In this document: positions 1 through 10,427 of the stretch, one piece after another
How the letters are laid out: every line of letters begins with the position of its first letter
Position numbering within the stretch: position 1 is the first letter of the stretch
NCBI RefSeq assembly: GCF_963675165.1
Contig: NC_087387.1
Span: forward strand, 5,358,990-5,422,989
Reading direction: 5' to 3'
Source of the DNA: Halichondria panicea
Taxonomy: Eukaryota > Porifera > Demospongiae > Suberitida > Halichondriidae
DNA length: 64,000 nt
The notes under the pieces: model-generated
Told to the model about the DNA's origin: nothing
Database searches by the model: none
The model's input: the letters and a program-made list of their open reading frames with translations, nothing else
Made by a program: the position numbers and the translations under genes

Positions 1-519
1 CACATACATTGCGACCGAGCAATAAACTAGTGTTTCCTTTGCAGCTTCCACACAGAACACCAGTCCGATTTTTATCACAAATATCATCATTTGAAAAAGT
101 GAAGCTTCCCTCAGTAATACAGTATCTGTTAGGACAGCTTTCATACCAACTCATTGCTCCTTGATAATTAGGTTGATTTGCTGGTGCCCTCCAATAGCTT
201 TGAAATTCAATTTTCTTCTGATGTCATCCGTTATCTCACAGCTTTGTAGAAAGTTACTGATTTGCTTGTCACAGACACAGCTGGCATTATCTTGGTCTAG
301 TGGAAAGCCATTCGGGCATAACTCAAATAGTACATTTAGTTCCAGTACCTTCTCACCGTCTAGAAATGACTCGCCCACATTCAATATCAGAACTTCCATG
401 TTTGCCTTGGATTTCACAGTGAAGCTTACTTCATTACACTCTTTAGCGCTAACTCTTTGAAGCTTCCCGTCTGTAGTTAGAGAAGACGTCGTATTATCAT
501 CACTGTCAATCGATAACCA
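1..519 (-). pseudogene. Copy A: truncated beta-helix/multi-TM receptor-like gene fragment
   Basis: This is the 3'-ward part of one member of the array family, running off the left edge. Read on the minus strand it encodes the ectodomain segment from the IDSDDNTTSSLTTDGKLQ block through the Cys-rich CVCDKQISNFLQSCEITDD block to the NRTGVLCGSCK knot, at about 90% identity by eye to copies G and J. Two breaks are visible. At about position 216 a 4-nt deletion relative to the paralogues (CTTCTGATGTCATCC here, CTTCTGAAAGTTGTCATCC elsewhere) shifts the frame. At about 515-519 the homology stops and is replaced by spacer sequence ending in ACCATGCACACAAACAAC, which in intact copies lies upstream of a start codon. 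The first half of the gene is therefore missing. An ATG at 552 lies in spacer-derived sequence and makes an accidental open frame. I infer a deletion-born pseudogene. Confidence 0.85.
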
Positions 520-981
520 TGCACACCACACCATGCACACAAACAACAACATTGTGTCTCTCTAAGCTAGGCTCACCTCACCTCCACTAAAGTGAATGGG
601 TCTGCTTCTTGCAGGATAGCTAAATCAACTCAACTAGCTGTATCTACTACTAGTTTTAGCCATCATGTGACATAATTAGTAATTTCTAATGATATTTATA
701 TGGTGAGAAAAATGTCACTGCTAAGTTCATTCATTTTTGTTGGAGAAATGAATTGCGGGGCCAAATACTTACACAAGTTGAAGATGTAAATAATTAATCA
801 TGCTTCGTCTAAAACGATACAACACAGCTGACAATCTCTACAACAAACATAGCATCTACACAACATTAAAGACAGAGTCTCTATAGCACAACTATTAGAT
901 TTCAAAACAAAATGCTGGTACATCGTATTATAATTATAAGCAACAAAATCAACCGCTTTTATTTAGAGAGACAATCGAGTC
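520..981. other. Spacer between copies A and B
   Basis: There is no gene here. The sequence from about 525 to 981 aligns closely with 19010-19476, the spacer next to copy F, including the motifs ATGCACACAAACAAC, CACCTCCACTA, GTGGGTCTGCTTCTTGCAGG and the TATA module. It is one end of the segmental duplication that also contains copies B and F. Confidence 0.8.
663..757 (-). promoter_or_regulatory. Conserved TATA-containing spacer module
   Basis: On the minus strand this stretch reads through CATATAAATATCATTAG, a TATAAATA core, flanked by CATTTCTCCAAC and TTATGTCACATG. The same roughly 95-bp block recurs in every spacer of the left half of the array. Here it faces the truncated copy A. Core-promoter function is inferred from the TATA core, its conservation and its position upstream of start codons. 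Confidence 0.45.
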
Positions 982-3900
982 TCAATGTATTTGGCTTTCC
1001 AGTAATGGCTCTCTCAGATCAACTTGATATGTAGTGGTCATCTCAGCCACACTATGAGTAACTTTGTTAGCCTCCAATTCAGCTGGCTCATTTATAATTA
1101 GTTTTTGTTTCTTAATTACTCCAATTTTCTTGGTTAAAGCTTCCATCCTTTCCTTTAACATAGGAAGCTTCTTGAGTCGCCAGTAAACGTGCACAATTAT
1201 AATCCCGATAAAAGTTAGTAGTGCTATCGTAATCGATATGTATGTGGCGATTTCTCTATGACCGTTGATTGAAGAATTCAGAGAATATGAGGTAGCTGCT
1301 GCAAGCACACCTAGGTTCACCAAGAAGGACATCTCTAAGTGTGTCAATCCAACTCTTGTCATATATTCCTCCAGTCACCCTGAACATAGATATAGCAACA
1401 ATACAAGTGGTAATAATAGCAAGAAGGTTTATATGCCGATTTTCTCCGAATGCAAATAAAATTAGTAGCACGGCTCTCATCATGATACTAAGTCCTGCCC
1501 AGTAGCGATGGTTGGGTTTGAAAGGGATCAGGTATGCGTGTATGAAAGGCTGAAGTCTCAATCGTCGAATAATTTTTGAAATGAAATCACTTTTTTGTAA
1601 AACCTGTGCAGAGAACAGTACAAACATGTAGGGTGTCAGTAGCAATAGGAGAAACACTGATGCGACTATGATAAGAGTCAAATGATGCCCAGAGGCATAA
1701 TCAACGTTTCCGTCATATCTCCAAACTGCTGTTCTCATGTTTCCAGGGTTATTGATAGTCGAATAGTAGAAAATACTGATGATATTTTGGGCTAGTGAGT
1801 TGAAAGACAACAAGATTATGGTAGCAAGAACAGCTACAGGGTCACTGGTACTGAAAAACTTCGATACCCGTACAGAGTATCGGCATAGAACAACAATCAG
1901 GCCTGCTAGTATCCAGATGTAGACTGGGAATACGAACTGTAGTCCACTGTATGCAATCTGAGTCATGCCGTCGTAGAAACATGTTTCGATTCCGAAATCG
2001 AGGTTCAGCCATGATATGAAGATGGTATAGCTACGGAAGAATCCCTTTGGGAAGAACACGGTCTGATTGCTGTTCAAAATGTTTGCGTAGAAGATGAGTC
2101 CATTTATAGTTCCTGAAGCCACTGTCATTTGCAATAGGAAGATTAAAGCAACCACTAATATTCCAGCCACTGCAAAAACAACCAATAGTGCCAAGTATGC
2201 ATTATCTGAACAGTCCCCACACACATCTCCACCAAGCATTAAACTAGTGTTCATTTTGCAGCTTCCACACAGTACACCAGACCGATTGTTGTCACAAATA
2301 CCATCATTTGAAAAAGTGAAGTTTCCCTCTGTAATACAGTATCTGTTAGGACAGTTTTCATACCAACTCATTGCTCCTTGATAATTAGATTGATTTGCTG
2401 GTGCCATCCAATAGCTTTGAAATTCGATTCTTTTCTGAAATATTTCGTCCGTTATCTCGCATCTTTGCAGATAATTACTAATTTTCTCATCGCAGACGCA
2501 GCTGTAATTCTGTATGTCACTTGGAAAACCGTCTGGGCACAACTCGTTGAAATGTACATTTACATAAAGTGTTTTGTCATCATCCAGAAATGACTCGCCC
2601 ACATTCAACACAAGGACTTCCATATCTACCTCGGATTTCACAGTAAAACTGACACTCATGCATTTTTCAGGATTGGCACTTTGAAGCTTCCCGTCTGTAG
2701 TTAAAGAAGACGTCGTATTGTCATCAGTGTCGATCGATAATAAAGCAGACTGCAAATTCCTTCGAACTGGTTCTGACATATTGTCCCCATAAAATGTTAG
2801 AGTTCTTACCATCACAGAAAATGGTTTTCCTTTACTTGCTGATACGTTCAATGGAGCATTTTTTTCACAACTTTTTCTTGTATCGTTTTCACAGAAACAA
2901 AACCAATAGCTATCCGATGCAAATGCAGGTACTGAATTTCCTGACTTTACATTGAGTGTTTTATTCAAGTCCTTCAAAGCTGGATACGTAATCTCTGAAT
3001 TATCTATGACATCAAAGTTGACATGTATGACACTGCCCCCAGGGTATGCTTTGTTGTGTTGAAATGTGAGAGAAGCGTTAAGATTTCCAGGGTTGATAGG
3101 ACCAAACAAACACGTGTTCTGATCATTAATACACTGAACCTGGTCGACAGATGTTCCAATAAAAATGGCCCCTCCTTTTATTGCGGAGTTGTACTCAAAA
3201 AGGAGATTAGTTTCCTTATCGAGTTCAAGTCGACACTTTTGGTCGATAAAAATTGCCCCTCCAATCTTTGCTGAGTTATTTTTAAATATTCCATTTCCGC
3301 TAAACTTCACAATAGAAGTGAGTGTTGCGTACACTGCACCACCATCTTCATTGTCATAGAGATTTTCAATGAACAAATAATCGCCACCTAATGTTAGTGT
3401 ACTGTTTTGTACAATGGCAAGAGCACCATCTCTGTAGCCATCATCAATATTGTTACGATAAAAAGTTGAGTTGCCGTTTATATACAAATCGGAGTTCACA
3501 CCGAACACAATTCCAGCATTATCTTGAAAGTAGATCTGACCGTACAAGTGAATAATAGCATTGTACCCAGATAAAGGGGATCTTGAATTGTTTTTAAACG
3601 TTATATGACCATTGACTAATACTTGAGAAGTGTCAACTAGAATAAGCCTTTCACGAAGTATTGTATTATTAGAAGCTTTTAGTGTTCCGTTGAGGATGAT
3701 CAGTTTTGATCCTTTCGCCAGTGACATTATTTGAAATCCATTGTGATTACCATTCAGAAGTAGAGATGCTCCCTCCATTAAAGATATATTGGAGCCCACA
3801 GATTGAATTGATGTGATGTAACCTTTGTTTGCAACAGACTCAATTGTCCCATTTATATTTACTTGACTGTTACTGATATATAGTCCAGCAGTGGTTTTGT

Positions 3901-4786
3901 ATTTGTCACCAATCTCTTTATTATCAATGGAGTATAAAGTCCCGTGAAATTCCATGTTCACCTCACTCAGGAATAATGAACCACCTAGACAGACACGATT
4001 TCGATTAAATGACCAGTCTCCATTCACAACTGCCTCAACATTACTCAAGGCCATTACACCAAACGGTCCAACATTATCAGTCACATAAACACTCTCAGCT
4101 GTTAGGAAACCACCATCGATTCGAAATACCACCTCTTCTGCATTAGGGAAGCTGCTGTAGACACACTCAGAATCATATTCTCCAATACCGTTGTTAAAGA
4201 TGCTGAGGTCATTTAATGAGGTATTTCCTAAGTTTTGTATGCTGACAATTGTAGCAAGTGAGTTTTTGTTATTGGTAATCGCAAGGTTAGTGAGCTCAAC
4301 ATTTGAGCTGTCTTTAATGTAGAGAGCACCAGAGGTGGTGTTAGCTACACTGATGTCCATCATCTTCACTGTGTTGATGTTGGTCAAGCTGATACCAGGC
4401 AAATCACCTTCACCGCACAAAACAAAGGCCACATTCTGAATAGTTACGCTTGTCAAATCATTGAACGATAAAGTGGCATTTTGTCGACAGTAGATGGTGG
4501 TATTTTCAGTTCCGTTTAGAGAGAAGCTCTCGGTACTGGTACCATTTAATAAAAAGTCTGAATCGAGATAATATTGACCAGGAGTTAGTATAAACTTGGA
4601 AGGGAGGTAACTACTTGTATTGAGGGCATACTCAGACAAAGTCTGACAGTCGGGGAACTGATAGGAACAGGAGCACTCTAGATCTTGTTGGCAGCTGTCG
4701 GGTTTAACGTGAATCAGTTGCTCTTGGGCATTGCAAATAATCAGAATTGTTAGGAGTAGAAGTACTTTCAATCTTGTTGAAGCCAT
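982..4786 (-). pseudogene. Copy B: beta-helix/multi-TM receptor-like gene with one frameshift
   Basis: This is a single-exon member of the array family. The start is ATG at 4786 (MASTRLKVLLLL signal peptide) and the family stop follows LREPLLESQIH at 982. The order is signal peptide, Cys-rich CSCSYQFPDC, beta-helix-like ectodomain with GGAVY/GGAIF repeats, Cys knot NRSGVLCGSCK, about 8-10 membrane segments and a cytosolic tail. The product is nearly identical to copy F, so the two share a recent duplication. One extra base at about 1335-1337 (CATCTCTAAGTG against CATCTCCAGTG in F) shifts the frame inside the SWIDTLEMSF segment. It would remove the last two hydrophobic helices and the tail. 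The rest is open, so this could be a very young pseudogene, an allele or a sequencing error. Function of the family is unknown; a cell-surface protein is inferred. Confidence 0.88.
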
Positions 4787-4945
4787 GATCTTGATGCTTT
4801 AGCTATTAATTCAGTACACACTCAGACTGAAACAGAATTGAAAATACTGTATAAATTCAGATACACATGCAGTGTCACAAATTTAATGCACAGTGACACT
4901 GAAAGTCAAACCCAATGGCCTTTCGTTTTTATACTAACATGCATG

Positions 4946-5012
4946 TACTTCTAATGATATTTATATGGTGAGAAGAATGTCACTGCATGCTAAGTTCATT
5001 CATTTTAGTTGA
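4946..5012 (-). promoter_or_regulatory. TATA module upstream of copy B
   Basis: GATATTTATA at 4956-4965 is TATAAATATC on the minus strand, about 170 bp upstream of the copy B start. The spacing is shorter than the roughly 290-520 bp seen upstream of copies C to F, because part of the leader region is missing here. Promoter function is inferred. Confidence 0.4.
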
Positions 5013-5204
5013 ATCCAAATGCTCACACAAGTTGAATGTAAACAATATTGATATTTCGTCTAAACAATAGTCTAAGAGCTTTCATCAAAGATAGCATCAA
5101 CTCAGTAAAACAGAATCTCTAGCACACATCAAAACAAAATGCATGTTGGTACACGGTAACTATTATAACAATGTTATGCAACAAAATGGACAGCAATTAC
5201 GATC

Positions 5205-5231
5205 GAGTCTCAATGTATTTGGCTTTCCAGA
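5205..5231 (-). pseudogene. 27-bp terminal relic of a deleted array copy
   Basis: The sequence GATCGAGTCTCAATGTATTT and the following GGCTTTCCAG match the stop codon and last codons of intact copies (for example at about 19468-19496). The next base begins 5'-flank sequence. The coding remnant is about 7 codons. The shared CAG at the join is possible microhomology. Confidence 0.7.
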
Positions 5232-5520
5232 CTGAAACCTAATAATTATTGAGAATACGTAACTATAGTCACACACAATTAATACACATGCAGTGTCATG
5301 AACAGTGACACTGAAAAGTCAAACCCAATGGCTTTTCGTTTTAATACTAACATGCACACCACATGCATTACACAAACAACACTGTTGAGTGCTATCTAAG
5401 CTATAATTATAGAAGCTCATCCTCACCTCTACTATGTGGCTTCTTCAAAAATGGGTGGGTCTGTTTCTGCAGGCTAATAGCTAGATCATGTAGCTAGTAA
5501 ATTACTCTAAACTCTACAAC

Positions 5521-5638
5521 TAGCCTCGATCCCAGGCCGAGTTTTCGCTTTTATAACGGTTAGGCAAACAACTAGCCTCGATCCCAGGCCGAGTTTTCGC
5601 TTTTATAACGGTTAGGCGAACAACTAGGATCGAGGCTA
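5521..5638. repeat. Tandem 52-bp repeat made of inverted-repeat element arms
   Basis: Two direct copies of a 45-bp arm beginning TAGCCTCGATCCCAGGCC start at 5521 and 5573, separated by AAACAAC. A short reverse-complement end (AGGATCGAGGCTA) closes the unit at 5638. The arm is the same as in the 94-bp palindrome at 35638-35731, so this looks like a rearranged copy of the same non-autonomous element. Confidence 0.75.
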
Positions 5639-5663
5639 TAATTATCTACAACTAGCTCTAGCC

Positions 5664-5762
5664 ATCATGTGACATAATTAGTAATTTCTAATGATATTTA
5701 TATATATGGTGAGAAGAATGTCACTGCTAAGTTTATTCATTTTAGCTGGAGAAATGAATGTC
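5664..5762 (-). promoter_or_regulatory. Orphan TATA module in the B/C spacer
   Basis: A full module with TATAAATATC on the minus strand and flanking CATTTCTCCAGCT. No start codon of the family follows within normal distance; the next one downstream was apparently removed with the deleted copy. Confidence 0.4.
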
Positions 5763-6012
5763 AAAAAATTAATAACATGCAGTTGAAGATGTAGAAACAA
5801 AATTGATGCTTCGTCTAAAATGATACAACAAAAGTCTAAACCTTACGATCGAGATACAGCTAGAATAGTATCTACTCAGTAAGACTGAATTACAAATTAC
5901 ATCAAAACAAAATGCATGTGGTACATGGTACAGTATCTATGATGGTACTAACAATGTTATATAAGGAACAAAATGGACATACAGCTTTATATTCTTATAG
6001 GGACAATCGAAT

Positions 6013-9000
6013 TCAATGTATTTGGCTTTCCAGCAATGGCTCCCTCAGATCAGTTACAGGTGTCAGCTCAGCCACGCTCTGTGTGACTTTGTTAGCCTCC
6101 AATTCAACCGGCTCATTTATAATTCGTTTTCGGCTCTTGATTAATTTTATTCCTCGTATTTTTTTAGCAAAAGCTTCCATCCTCTCCTTCACCATTGGTA
6201 GCTTCTTGAGTCGCCAGTAAACATGCACAACTATAATCCCGATAAAGGTTAGCAGTGCTATCGAAATCGATAAGTATGTGGCAATTGCTCTATGATCATT
6301 GATTGAAGAAATCAGAGAATATGAGGTAGCTGCTGCAAGCACACCTAGGTTCACCAAGAAGGACATCTCCAGTGTGTCAATCCAACTCTTGTCATATATT
6401 CCTCCAGTCACCTTAAACATAGTTATAGCAACAATACAGATGGAAATGATAGCAAGAAGATTTGTATGCGGATTATCTCCGGATCCGAATGCAAATATGG
6501 TTAGTAGCATGACTCTCATCAATAGACTAAGTCCTGCCCAGTAGCGATAGTTGGGTTTGAAAGGGATCAAGTATGCGTGTATGAAAGGCTGGAGTCTCAA
6601 TCGTTGAAGGATTTTCGAGATGAATTCACTTTTCTGCAAAAGTTGGGCCAAAAAAAGTACAAGTGTGTATGCCAGTAGCAATAGGAGAAACACTGATGCG
6701 ATTATGATAAGAGTCAAATGACGCCCAGAGGCAAAATCAACACTTCCGTCGAATCTCCAAACTACTGTTCTCGTGTTACCAGGGTGTTTGATGGGTGAAT
6801 AGTAGAAAAGGGTGAGGATATTTTGGGCTAGTGAGTTGAAAGACAACAAGATTATGGTAGCAAGAACAGCTACAGGGTCGCTGGCACTGAAAAACTTCGA
6901 TACCCGTGCCGAGTATCGGCATAGAACAACAATCAGGCCTGCTAGTATCCAGATATAGACTGGGAATACAAATAATAGTCCACTGTATGCAATCTGATTC
7001 ATGCCGTCGTAGAAACATGTTTCGATTCCGAAATCAAGGTTCAGCCATGATATGAAGATTGTATAGCCACGGAAGAATCCCACTGGGAAGAACACAGTTC
7101 GATTGCTGTTCAAAATGTTGGCATAGAATATGAGTCCATTTATAGTTCCTGAAGCCACTGTCATTTGCGATAGGAAGATTAAAGCAACCACTAGTATTCC
7201 AGCTAATACAAAAACAACCAATAGTGCCAAGTGTGCATTATCTGAACAGTCCCCACATACATCTCCACCAAGCATTAAACTAGTGTTCATTTTGCAGCTT
7301 CCACACAGTACACCAGACCTATTGTTAACACAAATATCATTGTCTGAAAAAGTGAAGCTTCCCTCTGTAATACAGTATCTGTTAGGGCAGCTATAATACC
7401 AACTCATTGCTCCTTGATATTTAGATTGATTTGCTGGTGCCATCCAATAGTTTTGAAATTCGATTTTCTTCTGAAAGTTGTCATCCGTTATCTCACAGCT
7501 TTGTAGAAAGTTACTGATTTGCTTGTCACAGACACAGCTGGCATTATTTACGCCAAGTGGAAAACCCTCTGGACACAACTCGTTGAAATGTACTTTTACA
7601 TAAAGTGTTTTGTCGTTGGACTCGCCCACATTCAATTTAAGGACTTTTGTGTCTGCCTTGGATTTCACAGTAAAACTGACAGTCATGCATTTTTCAGGAC
7701 TCACACTTTGAAGCTTCCCGTCAGTAGGTAGAAAAGACGTATTGTCATCAGCGTCAATCGATTCCAATGTAGACCGCAAATTCCTTAATCGAACTGGTTC
7801 TGACATATTGTCTCCATAAAATGTGAGCGTCCTCACCATCACAGAAAATGGCTTTCCCTTGCTTGCTGATACATGCATTAGATTTCTTGTACAACTTTTT
7901 CTTGAATCGTTTTCACAAAAACAGAACCAATAGTTATCAGATGCAAATGCAGGTACTGAATTTCCTGGCTGCACGTTGAGTGTTTCTTCCAAGTCCTCCA
8001 AAGCTGGATACGTAATCTCTGAGTTATCTATAATATCAAAGTTGACATGTATGACACTGCCCCCAAGGTATGCTGTGTTGTGTTGAAATGTGAGAGATAC
8101 GTTAAGACTTCCAGGGTTGATAGGACCAAACAAACACATGTTCGGATCAACACACTGAATCTGATTGACAGATGTTCCAATGAAAATGGCACCTCCGTTT
8201 ACGGCAGTGTTGCTTACAAAGTGTAGATTAGTTTCATTGTAGAGTTCAAGTCGAGATTGTTCCTCAAGGAAAATTGCACCTCCATTATTTGCTGAGTTAT
8301 TTTCAAATGTTCCGATTCCGCTAAGCTTAACAACAGATTGGGCTCTTGCATATATTGCACCACTGTCCACAACTTCATTTCTATTTTCAAGAAATGTATA
8401 ATTGCCACCCAGTTTTTCAAGCTGCTTTGATAAAATATAGCAAGAGCACCATCTTTGAAGCCATCATCAACATTGTTGCGATAAAAGGTTGAGTTACCGT
8501 CTATATCCAGATGAGAAGTCACAGCGAACACAACTCCAGCATTATCTTGAAAGTAGATCTGACCGTACAATTGAATAATAGCATTGTGCACAGAAAAAGG
8601 GGATTTTGAATTGTTGATAAATGTTGTATGACCATTGAATATCACTTGAGAATTGTTCACTAGAATAAGCCTTTGACGCATTGTGTTATTACAAGCCGTT
8701 AGCGTTCCGTTTTGAATTACCAGCTTTGTTCCTTCTGCCAGTGACATCGCTTGAAGTCCATTGTGATTACCATTCAGAAGTAGAGATGATCCCTCCATTA
8801 AAGATATATTAGAGCCCAGAGATTGAATTGATGTGATGTAACCTTCGTTTGCAATTGATTCAAGTGTCCCATTTATATTTACTTGACTGTTACTGAAATA
8901 TAATCCAGCATTGGAATTGTCTTTTTCGCTGATACCTTTGTTTTCATTTGATAATAAAGTCCCAGTTAATTCCATGATGACCTCACTCAGGAATAATGAA

Positions 9001-9797
9001 CCTAGACAAGCACGATTTAGTTTAAATGACCAGTCTCCATTCACAACTGCCTCAACATTACTCAAGGCCATTACACCAAACAGTCCAACATTATCAGTCA
9101 CATCAACACTCTCAGCTGTTAAGAAACCACCATCGATTCGAAACACCACCTCTTCTACATTAGGGAAGCTGCTGTAGACACACTCAGAATCATATACTCC
9201 AATACTGTTTCTAAAGATGTTGAGATTATTTAAACTCGTAACAATTGAGTTTTGTATGCTGACAATCGTAGCAAGTGAGTTTTTGTTATTGGTAATCGCA
9301 AGGTTAGTGACCTCAACATTTGAGCTGTCTTTAATGTAGAGAGCACCAGAGGTGGTGTTAGCTACACTGATGTCCATCATCTTCACTGTGTTGATGTTGG
9401 TCAAGCTGATACCAGGCAAATCACCTTCACCGCACGAAACAAAGGCCACATTTTGAATAGTTACGCTTGTCAAACCATTGAATGATAAAGTGGCATTTTG
9501 TCGACAGTAGATGGTGGTATTTTCAGTTCCATTTAGAGAGAAGCTCTCAAAACTGGTACCATTTATCGAAAAGTGTGAATCGAGATAATATAGACCAGGA
9601 GTTAGTATAAACTTGGAAGGGAGGTAACTACTTGTATTGAGTGCGTACTCAGACAAAGTCTGACAGTCGGGGAACTGGTAGGAACAGAAGCACTCTTGTG
9701 GGCAGCTGTCAGGTTTGACGTGAATCAGTTGCTCTTGGGCATCGCAAATAATCAGAATTTTTAAGAGAAGAAGTACTTTTAATCTTGTTGAAGCCAT
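6013..9797 (-). pseudogene. Copy C: beta-helix/multi-TM receptor-like gene with mid-gene frameshift
   Basis: The start is ATG at 9797 (MASTRLKVLLLL) and the stop after PLLESQIH is at 6013. The family layout is complete: signal peptide, CFCSYQFPDC, beta-helix-like ectodomain, YWFCFCEND block, NRSGVLCGSCK knot, membrane domain and long tail. Between about 8411 and 8440 the sequence between CACCCAG and AGAGCACC is 5 nt longer than in copy E. This shifts the frame after DGALAI, just before the GGAIF repeats. The upstream frame reads on out of register for about 75 codons to a stop near 8214. The downstream part stays open from about 8370 to the end. The ectodomain has a private block reading VNNSQVIFNGHTTF where D, E and F have VDTSQ-type sequence. 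It is probably non-functional unless the indel is an assembly error. Confidence 0.87.
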
Positions 9798-10427
9798 GAT
9801 CTGGATAAAATTGCTATTAATTTAGTACCCGCTCAGACTGAAATGTTAATTATTGGAATACTGTTACACACAATTAATACACATGCAGAGTCACACAAGC
9901 ACAGTGACACACTGAAAAGTCAAACCCACAATGGCCTTTTGTTTACTAACATGCACACACAGACAACATTGTTTATAGTCGAGTCTAGACCTCACCTCAA
10001 CTGTGTGGCTTCTCCAAAAGGGGGTGGGTCTACAGGCTATAGTAGATCAGAGGATTATTGTGACAAAGAACAGCTAACTACTTGTATTTCTACAACTAGA
10101 TCTAGCTATCATGTGACATAATCTAGTCACTTCTAATGATATTTATATGGTGAGAAGAATGCATATGTCACTGCTAAGTTCATTCATTTTAGCTGGAGAA
10201 AAGAATGCCAAAATTAATATCTACTTACACATGCAGTTGAAAAATTGATGCTTGTAAAACGATACAACAAAAGTCTAAAGCTTACAATCTCTACAGCCAA
10301 GAGAACATCTAAATCTAGCTACTCAGAAAGACAAAACAAAATGCATGTTGGTAGATCTACATGGTACTAACAATGTTATAAAAAACAACAAAATGAACAG
10401 TTTTTATATTATAGGGACAATCGAGTC
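9798..10427. other. Spacer between copies C and D
   Basis: A 630-bp spacer with no gene. It contains the 5' flank of copy C (CTCAGACTGAAATGTTAATTATTG), GTGGGTCTACAGGC, the TATA module and the 3' flank of copy D (ACAAAATGCATGTTGGTAG). Confidence 0.75.
10110..10207 (-). promoter_or_regulatory. TATA module upstream of copy C
   Basis: GATATTTATA at 10138-10147 gives TATAAATATC on the minus strand, about 340 bp upstream of the copy C start. If it is the core promoter, the 5' leader would be about 300 nt. Function is inferred from conservation among spacers. Confidence 0.45.

Larger units (their letters stand above)
4787..6012. other. Double-length spacer between copies B and C, with a footprint of a lost copy
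   Basis: No open gene is present. The spacer holds two consecutive spacer units. The first ends at 5205-5231 with GAGTCTCAATGTATTTGGC, the antisense of the family C-terminus (SQIH plus stop), and then jumps straight into ACTGAAACCTAATAATTATTG, which in other spacers lies about 50-60 bp upstream of a start codon. A second unit follows, with its own TATA module and a tandem 52-bp repeat at 5521-5638. This arrangement is what deletion of a whole copy would leave. Confidence 0.75.
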
